A stretch of 64,000 nt of DNA, taken from positions 124,001 through 188,000 of the forward strand of contig NZ_QZVQ01000004.1 in assembly GCF_003660445.1 (NCBI RefSeq), given 5' to 3'. The notes beneath the pieces were generated by a model. The model was not told where the DNA came from. It made no database searches and was given only the letters and a program-made list of their open reading frames with translations. How positions within the stretch are numbered: position 1 is the stretch's first letter; each line of letters begins with the position of its first letter. Positions 7,071 through 15,835 of this stretch are shown in pieces. This stretch comes from Croceibacterium ferulae (lineage in GTDB: Bacteria > Pseudomonadota > Alphaproteobacteria > Sphingomonadales > Sphingomonadaceae). The position numbers were made by a program, and so were the translations under genes.

Positions 7071-10013
7071 TCAGAACAGCTTGCGCAGCTCGATCTCGAA
7101 CCGGCGGCCGATCGGATCGACCAGGAAAGGCTGGTACCGGATCGGCACGTCGCCGGCATCGTTCGTCACGCGCTGGCGGGCATCGAGGATGTTGTCCAGG
7201 TCGAACGAGATGCGGACATTCTCCAGCAGCGGCACCCTGTCCGTCAGGCCGGGGCGCTGGTTCAGGTCCACGAAGGTGCGGATGCCGAAGGTCGCCAGAT
7301 CGTTGAAGCGCAGGTCGGTGCTGCCGGGCAGTCCGCTGCCGTTCAGCGTGCTCGATCCGGTATATTCCGCCTCCACGAAGCCACCGAAGCCGCGATAGAA
7401 GATGCCGCCGCGCAGCTGTGCCGTGTGGCGCGGTGTCCGCGCATCCCCGTTCAGCCGATCCAGCACCGGACCGCCCTCGGCGATCAGCACCTTGTTCTCC
7501 AGTTCGTAATTGTAGGTCAGGTTGGTGAACCAGCGACCCTGGCCATTGCCGCCACCACCGGGCAGGCCGGGCGCGCCGCCCCCCGGTCCACGACCACTAC
7601 CGCCCGGCCCGCGTCCGCCACCGGAACCCGCCCGGTCGCCGCTGGCCCCAGCGCGGGGCTGGGCGCCCTCGCCAGGCGGGGGACCACCTTCGGCCTGGTT
7701 TGTCGTCGGCGGCGTGCCGCCTTCGCTGCCGGAGGGTCGGCCGAACGGCGCCTCCCGGCTGCAGAAGCGTTCGCGGAACATCTCCAGCCGATCGGGTGCG
7801 ATCTGCCCGTCCTCCCCGCGCAGCCGTTGCAGCAGTCCTTCGGGAAGGACGCTGATGTCGGCCGCGCCGCTGACGGCCGGGTCGCTGCTGCAGAAGGTCT
7901 GGCGGAAGGCCGCCATCTGCTCGCGCTGTTCCGGCGTCATGTTGGCGCCGAAACCGCCCTGCCGGCCGCCCTGGCGCGCCTCCTGGCTGCCCCGCGCAGC
8001 CTGCCCTGGTGCGCCGCCGCCGGCGGGACGCAGCGCCGATCGCACGGGATCGCGCGCAGTGCGCGCGGCCTGCTCGGTTTCGGAAAACTCGCTGCCGAAC
8101 GGTCCGGACAGGTTGATGCCCAGGCGAATGCGCCGGGTGTCCTGCTCCGCAAAGGTTATCGGCCGCTGGTCGACCGACAGCAACCTGCCATCCGGTGCGC
8201 GGGTGACCCGGCCGGGGAAGGCGGCCTCGATCGCGGGGGTCAGCTCGGGGAAGCTGTCGGTCACGTCGGTGGAATGATTGTCGATATAGTCGAGCTGGAT
8301 GCTGGACCGTTCGAGGAACGGCAGCTGCCAGTTCACGCCGAAGGACCAGTCGCTCTGCTGCTGTTCTGGCAGCGTCGCATTGCCGCCGCTGATGACCGTG
8401 GCCAGCACCGTCTGGCCGGTGTTGAAATCGAAGATGGAGACGTTGGGCGTCTCGATCACCGGATTGCCCAACTGGGCGAGCGAGGGCGCCGCCTGCCGGC
8501 CGACATGGGTGGCGGTGAAGGTCAGGGTGTCGGTCACGCCCCAGGTCAGCCCGGCCGACCAGTCGGTCAGCGTGCCGAAGTCCGACAGGTGATCGAGCCC
8601 GGCGCTGAGGTTCAGCGTCAGATTGCCGACATCGCTGAGGAAATCGTCCCGCACGCTGGTCAGCGGAACGGACACGTTCACGCCGGCATTGGCATTGCCG
8701 CGCGTCAGCCGCACCCGGCCGATATCCGATCGGGTGTCCTCACTGGTGATGCGGCTCCAGTCATAACCGGCATCCAGCGTCACCGACAGCTCGCCCGCGG
8801 GCAGCAGCAACGGGCGGCCATTGGCGGTCAGCTTGCTGGACAGGGTATCGGTGCTGCTGTCCGCCCGGTCGGTCCCCAGATCGGGCAGGCGGCCCAGATC
8901 GCCATCGAGCGCCAGCGTACCCGCGGTTGCAGCGGCCTGGAGCGCGGCATAGTCTGGTGAGCCATCGGCCGATTGCCGGCGCGCGATCAGTGTGCGCGTG
9001 TCGGCGCGGCTGGCATCCACCGTGCCGCTGATCTGCCAGTCGGAGATGTTGGTGTTGAGCGCGCTGGCAACGGAGTAGGTGGTGGTGCGCCGGTCCACGG
9101 TCAGCGGATCGTCCGCGCCGAACACGCGCAATGCGGTTGTGCCGGCCGGATCGGTCAGGCTGATCGTGTCGAGGCCATTCAGGCTGAGCGAGTCCTCGCG
9201 TTCCACCGTGCCGTTCAGGCTCAGTGTCGTGCCGCCCGATCCCAGCTGCGTGGTCCAGTTGGCAGTCGCCTCCAGACCGGCACCGTCGCTTGTCAGGCTG
9301 CGATATCGGGCCGGATCGGGGTCGCCCGGTATGGCCGAAATGCTGCCGGCGGCCTGCAGCACGCCGCGCTCCGCCTCCGTCAGGATGCTGCTGTTTTCCC
9401 ACTGCAGGTTCAGGTTGAAGCGGCTGGGGCCGTCGATCCGCAGATAGGTCGCCTCCACCTGCTGCGAGGAGAAGCCGCCATCCCACGGCTGGCCGTATTC
9501 CAGCTCGATCTCGCGGCTGGAATAATTGTCCTTCAGGATGATGTTCACCACCCGCTGGTCGGCCGAATAGCCATAGCGCTGGGCCACCTGTTCGGGGAAC
9601 ACCTCGACCTTCTCGATCGCCTCGGGCGGGTAGCTGCGCAATTCGCGGAAACTGGCGATGCGGACACCATTGACCAGGATCACCGGCCGGCCATCGCCGC
9701 GCCCGCTGCCGCTGGTGACCTGCGGGGCCAGCAGTTCGAGCAGCTCGTCGATGGAGCCCGCGCCATAGCCGGCAATCTCCTCCGCGCCCAGTTCCAGCAG
9801 CGGAGCTTCCGGCGCATCCACCTGGCCGCGCAGTGACCGGGCGAACACGATGATCTCGTTTGCCGCCTCGTCCACCTCGGCCTCGCCCGGAACAACCTGC
9901 TCTTCCGGCTGGGTGCTGTCCTGCGCCAGCGCAGGCCCGGCGGGCGCCAGGACCAGCGCGGCACTCGCCAGGGTGGTGGACAGGGTCAGGAAACTAGGCG
10001 GCAGGTGGCGCAA
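7071..10013 (-). CDS. TonB-dependent outer-membrane receptor with Gly/Pro-rich insertion
   Basis: A 980-residue outer-membrane protein that starts at a TTG preceded by AGGA at 9-base spacing. It has a signal peptide ending near residue 30 (PALAQ), a plug-like domain (PVILVNGVRIASFRELRSYP, then the VEVFPEQVAQRYGY segment, about residues 110-150), and a long beta-strand-rich barrel ending in the aromatic terminus ELRKLF. Residues about 640-830 are unusual: Gly/Arg/Pro-rich low complexity with two cysteines (TFCSSDP and RFCSREA), probably an extracellular loop or insertion. The substrate is unknown, since no transport partner or regulator adjoins it. It is divergent from infA. Confidence 0.8.
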   Translation of the reverse strand: MRHLPPSFLTLSTTLASAALVLAPAGPALAQDSTQPEEQVVPGEAEVDEAANEIIVFARSLRGQVDAPEAPLLELGAEEIAGYGAGSIDELLELLAPQVTSGSGRGDGRPVILVNGVRIASFRELRSYPPEAIEKVEVFPEQVAQRYGYSADQRVVNIILKDNYSSREIELEYGQPWDGGFSSQQVEATYLRIDGPSRFNLNLQWENSSILTEAERGVLQAAGSISAIPGDPDPARYRSLTSDGAGLEATANWTTQLGSGGTTLSLNGTVEREDSLSLNGLDTISLTDPAGTTALRVFGADDPLTVDRRTTTYSVASALNTNISDWQISGTVDASRADTRTLIARRQSADGSPDYAALQAAATAGTLALDGDLGRLPDLGTDRADSSTDTLSSKLTANGRPLLLPAGELSVTLDAGYDWSRITSEDTRSDIGRVRLTRGNANAGVNVSVPLTSVRDDFLSDVGNLTLNLSAGLDHLSDFGTLTDWSAGLTWGVTDTLTFTATHVGRQAAPSLAQLGNPVIETPNVSIFDFNTGQTVLATVISGGNATLPEQQQSDWSFGVNWQLPFLERSSIQLDYIDNHSTDVTDSFPELTPAIEAAFPGRVTRAPDGRLLSVDQRPITFAEQDTRRIRLGINLSGPFGSEFSETEQAARTARDPVRSALRPAGGGAPGQAARGSQEARQGGRQGGFGANMTPEQREQMAAFRQTFCSSDPAVSGAADISVLPEGLLQRLRGEDGQIAPDRLEMFRERFCSREAPFGRPSGSEGGTPPTTNQAEGGPPPGEGAQPRAGASGDRAGSGGGRGPGGSGRGPGGGAPGLPGGGGNGQGRWFTNLTYNYELENKVLIAEGGPVLDRLNGDARTPRHTAQLRGGIFYRGFGGFVEAEYTGSSTLNGSGLPGSTDLRFNDLATFGIRTFVDLNQRPGLTDRVPLLENVRISFDLDNILDARQRVTNDAGDVPIRYQPFLVDPIGRRFEIELRKLF

Positions 10014-10051
10014 TGTCGTTGGTCCTCATGATTCTGATCCCGGCCCCCAGC

Positions 10052-10089
10052 GCGGCTTGTCGCGGCAATGGCTTGCCCCGGCAAGCCGC
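10052..10089. other. Inverted repeat in the TonB-receptor/infA divergent intergenic region
   Basis: The 204-base gap between the divergent receptor and infA genes holds an imperfect hairpin with outer arms at 10052-10059 and 10082-10089 (GCGGCTTG/CAAGCCGC). A second short palindrome (CTTGCC-CC-GGCAAG) overlaps the right arm. It could be an operator or a leader structure of the receptor mRNA. I see no clear -35/-10 pair and no gene in this gap. Confidence 0.3.
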
Positions 10090-10217
10090 ACCCGGTATCA
10101 AAATGTCGCACCTGTTGCCGGGATGTCTCAGCGTGGCCGTCGCTGGGCTTCCCTTTGGGGCGACCAGTCGCTATGTGCGCGGCCATGACCAACAATAGAA
10201 TCGCAGCCTGAGCCCGC

Positions 10218-10463
10218 ATGGCGAAGGAAGAACTGCTGGAAATGCGCGGGCGGGTGGTGGAGCTACTGCCCAATGCCATGTTCCGCGTCGAGCTGGAAAA
10301 TGGCCACGAAGTGCTCGGGCACACCGCCGGCCGGATGCGGAAGAACCGCATTCGCGTGCTGGTGGGGGACGAGGTATTGTGCGAGCTGACGCCGTACGAC
10401 CTCACCAAGGCGCGCATCACCTATCGCTTCATGCCGGGACGCGGCGGACCTGGCCCGTCCTGA
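10218..10463 (+). CDS. infA: Translation initiation factor IF-1
   Basis: IF-1 binds the ribosomal A site during initiation. The 81-residue product is a single S1/OB-fold domain with the family-typical opening [11 protein letters not shown], followed by [30 protein letters not shown] and the closing [11 protein letters not shown]. The extra tail of about nine residues (PGRGGPGPS) is longer than in E. coli (72 residues). It heads a tightly packed plus-strand row with maf, the RNase E/G-like gene and yacG; maf begins 10 bases after its stop. Confidence 0.97.
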   Translation: MAKEELLEMRGRVVELLPNAMFRVELENGHEVLGHTAGRMRKNRIRVLVGDEVLCELTPYDLTKARITYRFMPGRGGPGPS

Positions 10464-10473
10464 GAGCCGTCCT

Positions 10474-11100
10474 GTGGCCGAGGCGCCAAGTGCCGCACGG
10501 CCTGCGACCATGCCCCCGACACCTACGCTGATCCTGGCCTCCGCCAGTCCGCGCCGCCGCGAGTTGCTGGCGCGACTGGGCGTGACGCCGCTGCGGATCG
10601 CGGCTGCCGATATCGACGAAACACCGCAACCGGCCGAATTGCCGCGGCCGCATGCCGCGCGACTGGCGCGGAGCAAGGCGCTGGCGCTCTCCGCCATGGC
10701 AGCTGCGGAGGCTGCGCATGTGCTGGCGGGCGACACCGTGGTGGCGGTGGGTCGCCGTATCCTGCCCAAGGCGGAAGATCCCGATACCGCCACCGCCTGC
10801 CTGCGGCTGCTGTCCGGCCGCCGGCACCGCGTGTTCACCGCCATTGCGCTGCTCGCGCCTGACGGCACCCTGCGCGAACGGATCAGCGAGACGCAACTGC
10901 GCTTCAAGCCGCTGACCGAGGGGGAGATCGCCGCCTATGTCGCCAGTGGCGAATGGCAGGGCAAGGCGGGTGGCTACGCCATCCAAGGCAGTGCGGAGGC
11001 GCTGGTGGCATGGATGGCGGGCAGCCATTCGGGCGTCATCGGCCTGCCTTTGTTCGAAACGCGGGCATTGCTGAAGGCGGCAGGGTTCCCGCTTGGCTGA
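10474..11100 (+). CDS. maf: Maf family nucleoside-triphosphate pyrophosphatase
   Basis: Maf proteins hydrolyse non-canonical or excess nucleotides (dTTP/UTP or modified pyrimidine triphosphates) to monophosphates. The family motif SASPRRRELL is near residue 21 of the long form, followed by the GDTVVAVGRR block with the acidic catalytic residue and a C-terminal GYAIQGSAEALV stretch. The start is ambiguous. GTG at 10474, 10 bases after infA, gives 208 residues; ATG at 10510 gives 196 residues and begins closer to the family start (MPPTPTLILAS), but neither has a strong ribosome-binding site. It overlaps the following RNase gene by 8 bases. Confidence 0.9.
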   Translation: MAEAPSAARPATMPPTPTLILASASPRRRELLARLGVTPLRIAAADIDETPQPAELPRPHAARLARSKALALSAMAAAEAAHVLAGDTVVAVGRRILPKAEDPDTATACLRLLSGRRHRVFTAIALLAPDGTLRERISETQLRFKPLTEGEIAAYVASGEWQGKAGGYAIQGSAEALVAWMAGSHSGVIGLPLFETRALLKAAGFPLG

Positions 11101-12061
11101 ATGGCTGGTGGAGCAGGGGATCGCGGAGGAACGCGCGATCCTGTGGGACGGTGCGGACATCCTGGCCGCTGCCTGGCAATGGTCCGATGGTTTGCGCGCC
11201 GGGATGGTGGCCGATGCCGTGCTGCTGCGACGGGCGAAGGGCGCCACACGCGGCACGGCACGCTTCGCCAATGGCGAGGAGGCGCTGGTCGATCGCCTGC
11301 CTGCCGGTGCCGTCGAAGGCGCACCGATCCGGCTGGAGGTGACCCGCCCGTCCATAGGCGAACGCGGCCGCACGAAGCTGGCCCGCGCGCGGCGCAGCGA
11401 TCTTTCCACCATTGTGCCGACGCTGGCGCAACAGCTTGGCGGGCGCCCGGACCACCGCTTCCCCGCTGGCCCGTGGGACGAGCTGATGGCTGAGGCTTTC
11501 GCTGGCGAGGTCGGCTTCGCCGGCGGTTCGCTGGTGCTGCATGCCACCCCGGCCATGGTGCTGGTGGATGTGGACGGCACGGTTCCGCCGCCCGCGCTCG
11601 CACAGGCTGCGGTCGCACCTTTGGCGGCCGCGCTGCGCCGGCTGGATATTGGCGGCTCCGTCGGGGTCGACATGCCGACCCTGGCCCAGAAGACCGACCG
11701 GCGCATGGTGGACGATGCGCTGGAAACCGTGCTGGCCGGTTGGCCACATGAACGCACCGCGATGAACGGCTTTGGCTTCGTGCAGATCGTATCACGCTTT
11801 ACCCGCGTCTCGCTGCTGCATCGCGCGCAATTGCACCCGGCGGAGAGCGCCGCACGCTGGCTGTTGCGCCGGGCGGAAGTGGCAGCCGAGACTGGCATCG
11901 CTGGCGGCATGGTGGCGCTGGCTTGTCACCCGATGGTGGCGGAGCAGCTGCGGGCGGACTGGCTGGCGGAGCTGGCGCGGCGAACGGGGCGCGAAGTGCG
12001 GGTGACCTCCGATGCGCGGCTTGCCATCGCCGCACCCCATGCCCAGATCATTGCGCGATGA
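11093..12061 (+). CDS. Compact ribonuclease E/G-like protein
   Basis: A 322-residue protein starting at a TTG that overlaps the maf stop. It resembles a pared-down RNase E/G catalytic module: a short S1-like region in the first 100 residues, an RNase H-like middle, and the DNase I-like part with VLVDVDGT and IGGSVGVDM. Compared with E. coli RNase E, Asp303 and Asp346 appear to correspond to Asp159 and Asp193, while Asn305 is replaced by Asp161. No CPxC zinc-link is present and there is no C-terminal scaffold. It sits between maf and yacG, and overlaps yacG by 4 bases. It may act in rRNA or mRNA processing, but activity is inferred only. Confidence 0.75.
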   Translation: MAEWLVEQGIAEERAILWDGADILAAAWQWSDGLRAGMVADAVLLRRAKGATRGTARFANGEEALVDRLPAGAVEGAPIRLEVTRPSIGERGRTKLARARRSDLSTIVPTLAQQLGGRPDHRFPAGPWDELMAEAFAGEVGFAGGSLVLHATPAMVLVDVDGTVPPPALAQAAVAPLAAALRRLDIGGSVGVDMPTLAQKTDRRMVDDALETVLAGWPHERTAMNGFGFVQIVSRFTRVSLLHRAQLHPAESAARWLLRRAEVAAETGIAGGMVALACHPMVAEQLRADWLAELARRTGREVRVTSDARLAIAAPHAQIIAR

Positions 12062-12228
12062 ACACGACCCGCCGATCCTGCCCCATCTGCGCCAAGCCGC
12101 GCAGCGAGACTCACACGCCGTTCTGCTCGACCCGTTGCCGGGATCGCGACCTCGCGCAGTGGTTCACCGATGGCTACGTCGTGCCCGGCCGCCCCGCCAC
12201 GCCGGACGAGATCGCCGGCGAAGGCTAG
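12058..12228 (+). CDS. yacG: DNA gyrase inhibitor / zinc-binding protein YacG
   Basis: A 56-residue protein whose ATG overlaps the previous stop (ATGA). It carries the four-cysteine zinc finger CPIC...CSTRC (Cys8, Cys11 and a second pair about 15 residues on) and the family segment RDLAQWFTDGYVVPG. In E. coli YacG binds GyrB and inhibits gyrase. Length and motif arrangement are typical of the family. It ends the infA-maf-RNase row and precedes tRNA-Phe. Confidence 0.92.
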   Translation: MNTTRRSCPICAKPRSETHTPFCSTRCRDRDLAQWFTDGYVVPGRPATPDEIAGEG

Positions 12229-12355
12229 GGGGCAAAAGGCGCTTGCAATGCGCGGATCGCTCCGCCATAGCGCCGCCTCCAACGCCGGTCCGGTGCCCTT
12301 CAGGGTGTCGTTTCCGACCGGCATGGCACCTGTCGCGACAGCTGTTCGCGCCAAT

Positions 12356-12431
12356 GCCCGGGTAGCTCAGTTGGTAGAGCATGCGACTGAAAATCGCAGT
12401 GTCGGCGGTTCGAATCCGTCCCCGGGCACCA
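12356..12431 (+). tRNA. tRNA-Phe (GAA anticodon)
   Basis: A complete 76-base cloverleaf with encoded CCA. The acceptor stem GCCCGGG pairs with CCCGGGC; the D arm is GCTC/GAGC; the anticodon stem TGCGA/TCGCA carries the loop CTGAAAA, so the anticodon is GAA; the T arm GGCGG/CCGTC carries TTCGAAT. The discriminator base is A73, followed by CCA. All stems pair with a single G-T wobble in the T stem. Confidence 0.97.
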
Positions 12432-12467
12432 CTTTCCTTCTGCCCTGACCCGCGCTGCCGACAGGTT

Positions 12468-13298
12468 TCAGGCCGTCAGCACCCGCGCCACATTCACGAA
12501 CTCCGCCACAGTCAGCGTCTCGGCGCGGCGCTGCGGTTCGATGCCGAGCTGTTCCAGCGCCGCAAGCGCGCCGGGCAGTCCCTTGAGGCTCTGGCGCAAC
12601 ATCTTGCGGCGCTGGCCAAAGGCGGCGCCGGTCAGGCGCTCCAGCACCTTGGCGCTGACGCCGGCCGGCTGCTCCGCCGGGGTCACATGGACGATTGCGC
12701 TCATTACCTTGGGCGGCGGGGTGAAGGCGCTGCGGTGGACCTTCAGCGCCAGCTTGGGGGTGCTGCGCCACTGCGCCAGCACCGCCAGCCGGCCATAGGC
12801 ATCGGTGTCCGGCTGCGCGACGATCCGCTGCGCCACCTCCTGCTGGAACATCAGCGTCAGGCTGGTCCAGCGCGGTGGCCAGACCTCTCCTCCAAGCCAG
12901 CCGGTGAACAGCGGCGTGCCGACATTGTAAGGCAAGTTGGCCAGGATCGCGTAAGGTTCGCCCAGCAGCGCATCGTGATCGATCGTGGTGGCGTCGCCCT
13001 GCACGAACTCCAGCTTGCCGGGGAAGGCCTCGGACAGCTGCTCCAGCGCGGGCAGGCAGCGGCGATCCATCTCGATCGCGGTGACGCGGGCGCCGGCGCG
13101 CAGGGCGGCGCGGGTCAGGCCGCCGGGGCCAGGGCCGATCTCCAGCACGGCACGATCCGTCAGGTCGCCGGCAATCGCCGCGATGCGCGATAGCAGCTGT
13201 TCGTCCAGCAGGAAGTTCTGCCCCAGCGCCTTGGTTGCGGTGAGGCCATGCGCCGCGATGACTTCGCGCAGGGGCGGCAAGGCGGGCAGGGTGGTCAT
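12468..13298 (-). CDS. ksgA: 16S rRNA dimethyladenosine transferase
   Basis: KsgA (RsmA) dimethylates two adjacent adenosines near the 3' end of 16S rRNA during 30S maturation. The 276-residue protein contains LGQNFLLD (about residues 25-32), the SAM-binding EIGPGPGGLT motif (about 53-62), the acidic IEMD strand end and the catalytic NLPYNV motif. Its ATG overlaps the pdxA stop by 4 bases, so the two are translationally coupled as the distal genes of lptD-surA-pdxA-ksgA. Its 3' end faces tRNA-Phe. Confidence 0.97.
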   Translation of the reverse strand: MTTLPALPPLREVIAAHGLTATKALGQNFLLDEQLLSRIAAIAGDLTDRAVLEIGPGPGGLTRAALRAGARVTAIEMDRRCLPALEQLSEAFPGKLEFVQGDATTIDHDALLGEPYAILANLPYNVGTPLFTGWLGGEVWPPRWTSLTLMFQQEVAQRIVAQPDTDAYGRLAVLAQWRSTPKLALKVHRSAFTPPPKVMSAIVHVTPAEQPAGVSAKVLERLTGAAFGQRRKMLRQSLKGLPGALAALEQLGIEPQRRAETLTVAEFVNVARVLTA

Positions 13299-14296
13299 GC
13301 TGCGCTGCCGCGGCGGGCGGAAAGGTCGGCGGCCATGCGGATCGCGGCTATCGTCGCGCCCGGATCGGCCAGATTGCGGCCGGCGATGCCGAAGGCGGTG
13401 CCGTGGTCGGGCGAGGTGCGGACCACCGGCAGGCCCAGCGTGACATTCACCCCCTGGTCGAAGTCCAGCGCCTTCAGCGGGATCAGCGCTTGATCGTGAT
13501 ACATGGCGATCGCGACGTCATAGGTGGCGCGGGCGCGCGGGGTGAACAGAGCGTCAGCCGGTTGCGGGCCGGTCACGTCCCAGCCGGCGGCGCGCAGGGC
13601 GGCAATGGCAGGGGCGATGATGCGGATCTCCTCGTCACCCATGCGGCCATCCTCCCCCGCATGCGGGTTGAGGCCGCAGATGGCGAGGCGCGGCGCGGCA
13701 ATGCCGAGATCGCGCTGCATGGCCCGGGCGACAATGGTGCAACGCCGTTCGATCAGCTCGGCCGAGAGCAGCGCCGGCACGCTGGCGAGCGCGCAATGCA
13801 CCGTCAGCGGCACGGTGCGCAGCGCCGGGCCGGCCAGCATCATAACGGCATCCTGGGGCGCCACGCCGCAGGCATCGGCCACGAATTCGGTCTGACCGGG
13901 GAAGGCGAAGCCGATCTGGGCCAGTTCCGCCTTGGCGATGGGACCGGTCACCAGCGCAGCCGCCGCATGGCCGGTGACCAGCGCCGTTGCCTGCTCCAGC
14001 GATGCCAGCGCCAGCCGCGCGCCCGGCGGAGCGGGCTGTCCGGGGGTGTAGGCACCGTCGAGGTCACCCAGCACCGGCAGCGCCTGGCCGAAGCATGCGG
14101 CGGCCTGCGCGGGATCGGTGATGGCGGCCACGGGCAGGGTGATCCCGCGCGTAGCGGCTGCCTCCACCAGCAGCCGCGCACCGCCGACCGCGAAGAAGGG
14201 CGGCAGATCCGCCACCTGCCGGTCGGCCCAGCAGGCGGCGATCAGTTCCGGGCCGATCCCGGCCGGGTCGCCCAGTGACAGCGCCAGCGGCAGCAT
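13295..14296 (-). CDS. pdxA: 4-hydroxythreonine-4-phosphate dehydrogenase
   Basis: PdxA oxidises 4-phosphohydroxy-L-threonine in the DXP-dependent route to pyridoxal phosphate. The chosen start (MLPLALSLGDPAGIGPE) carries the family N-terminal GDPAGIGPE motif and gives 333 residues, the usual length. Metal-binding histidines are visible in TVHCAL, GLNPHAGEDG and MYHDQALIPLK, the last being the family signature. The open frame runs further upstream into surA, but that part shows no similarity. It starts 8 bases after the surA stop. Confidence 0.96.
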   Translation of the reverse strand: MLPLALSLGDPAGIGPELIAACWADRQVADLPPFFAVGGARLLVEAAATRGITLPVAAITDPAQAAACFGQALPVLGDLDGAYTPGQPAPPGARLALASLEQATALVTGHAAAALVTGPIAKAELAQIGFAFPGQTEFVADACGVAPQDAVMMLAGPALRTVPLTVHCALASVPALLSAELIERRCTIVARAMQRDLGIAAPRLAICGLNPHAGEDGRMGDEEIRIIAPAIAALRAAGWDVTGPQPADALFTPRARATYDVAIAMYHDQALIPLKALDFDQGVNVTLGLPVVRTSPDHGTAFGIAGRNLADPGATIAAIRMAADLSARRGSAA

Positions 14297-14304
14297 GGCG
14301 GGGC

Positions 14305-15702
14305 CTAGTTGTATTCGACCACCGCGTCGCGGCGCAGGTCGCGCAGATAGCGCTGGGCACGCCGGTTGACGCGCTCGTCCTCCATCTGCCGCATCAGCTG
14401 ATCCCGGCTGGGGCCGCTGGCGACTTCCGGATCGTCGCGCCCGCATAGCATCAACACGCGCACGCCTTCTTCCAGCGAGCCGAAGGGCGGCGTGGACTCG
14501 CCGACATTCAGGGCAAGCAGCGCTCCCTGCAGCGCTTCGGGCAGGGATCGCACCACCATCTCGTCATTGGTGACGACCTCCGCGCCCAGCCGCACGGCAG
14601 CGGCATCCGCTTCGCCGCAGCCCTTGATGGCGGCAACGCCTTCGGCAAAGGCGGCAGCACGGCGTTGCGCTTCCTCCTGCGAGGTGCCGGCCGCGAAATC
14701 GATCGCGATCTGCTTCAGGCTGACCACCGCGTCACGCGGATCGGCCATGCCGACCTGCCGCTTGTCGATGAGATACAGGATGGAGAAGCCGCCGGGAATT
14801 TCTACCGGCCCGACCAGCTGGCCCGGGGTCAGCTCGCGTGCGGCCTGTTCCAGCTGCGGGTTCTGCAACTGCGCCAGCTGGATCCAGCCGAGGTCGCCAC
14901 CCACCGCCGCGGTGGAGGCCTGCGAATATTGCCGCGCATAGGCGATGAAGCTGCCGCCGCCGCGCAACTGCTCCATGATCTGCTGCGCCTGCTGCGCCTT
15001 CTCCGCCCGGTTGGTGGAATTGGCCTCCAGGAAGATCTCGCCGATGCGGTATTCGTCCGTGCCCTTGCTGGCCTGGATCCGCTCGAAGGTCTCGCCCACC
15101 TCTTCCTGAGAAACGTTGACGAAGGGTTCGACATTGCGGCGAAGCAGCCGCTCCCACGCCAGCTCACCCTGGATCTGCCGCTTCAACGATGCGGGGGAGG
15201 AGCCGATGGAGGTGAGATAAGTCGTCATCCCCTCGATCGTGCGGCCGAAGCGCTCGGTCGCCAGCTGATTGTAGGTCTGATCGACCTCTTCCGGCGTGAC
15301 GGGAATCTCCTGCAGCTCCGCCTCCTGGATCTGCAGCGTCTCGTCTATCAGGTTGCGCAGGACCTGCAGGCGAAGGCGCTGCTCCTCTTCCGGGGAGATC
15401 TCGGTTGTCTGATTGGCGGCCACGATCAGCGCGACGCGGTGATCGACATCGGTGCCGGTGATGATCGTGCCGTTGACCCGCGCGGTTGCGCGGCGCTTGT
15501 TCGGATCGGCCCGAGCCATCAGCTGCACATCCGCCGGAATGTTCAGCGCATCGCCCGTCGCCGTCGGGGTCGCCGGCGTGCTGTCCTGCGCCCAGGCTGG
15601 CGCCAGGCCCGGCGTCACCAGCAGGGCCGCGGCCAAGGCGGGGGTGCCCACGCGGTTCCACCACGCATTGTGCCGCTGCAGTCTGCCGAAAGTTCCGATC
15701 AC
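14305..15702 (-). CDS. surA: Periplasmic peptidyl-prolyl isomerase / chaperone SurA
   Basis: SurA chaperones outer-membrane proteins such as LptD through the periplasm. GTG at 15702 has AAGGA at 7-base spacing and gives 465 residues; the ATG at 15708 is only one base from that AAGGA, so it looks less likely. A signal peptide ends at APAWAQ. It is followed by the SurA N-terminal helical domain (residues about 65-190), a parvulin PPIase domain (YRIGEIFLEA through VGGDLGWIQ to ILYLIDKR) and a second, more diverged parvulin-like region toward the C-terminus. It lies between lptD (gap 133 bases) and pdxA, the conserved operon order. Confidence 0.93.
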   Translation of the reverse strand: MIGTFGRLQRHNAWWNRVGTPALAAALLVTPGLAPAWAQDSTPATPTATGDALNIPADVQLMARADPNKRRATARVNGTIITGTDVDHRVALIVAANQTTEISPEEEQRLRLQVLRNLIDETLQIQEAELQEIPVTPEEVDQTYNQLATERFGRTIEGMTTYLTSIGSSPASLKRQIQGELAWERLLRRNVEPFVNVSQEEVGETFERIQASKGTDEYRIGEIFLEANSTNRAEKAQQAQQIMEQLRGGGSFIAYARQYSQASTAAVGGDLGWIQLAQLQNPQLEQAARELTPGQLVGPVEIPGGFSILYLIDKRQVGMADPRDAVVSLKQIAIDFAAGTSQEEAQRRAAAFAEGVAAIKGCGEADAAAVRLGAEVVTNDEMVVRSLPEALQGALLALNVGESTPPFGSLEEGVRVLMLCGRDDPEVASGPSRDQLMRQMEDERVNRRAQRYLRDLRRDAVVEYN

Positions 15703-15835
15703 GCACATATCCTTGAAAACACGGTAACGGTCAGCGGCCGATGGCAAATGGCGGCTGAACCGCAGATGATCCCCGTCGCATCCCGCACCTTGCCGTAGCG
15801 GCTCCGCCCCGCGCTGCCAACAGCAGGGCGTCGCG

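Noticed and set aside
5708-7306. 532-residue open frame antisense to uvrC
   Set aside because: No recognisable domain; uvrC on the opposite strand has intact motifs end to end.
12243-12271. Promoter for tRNA-Phe (TTGCAA, 17 bases, CATAGC)
   Set aside because: The -10 box matches the consensus at only three positions and lies inside a coding-dense region; too weak to call.
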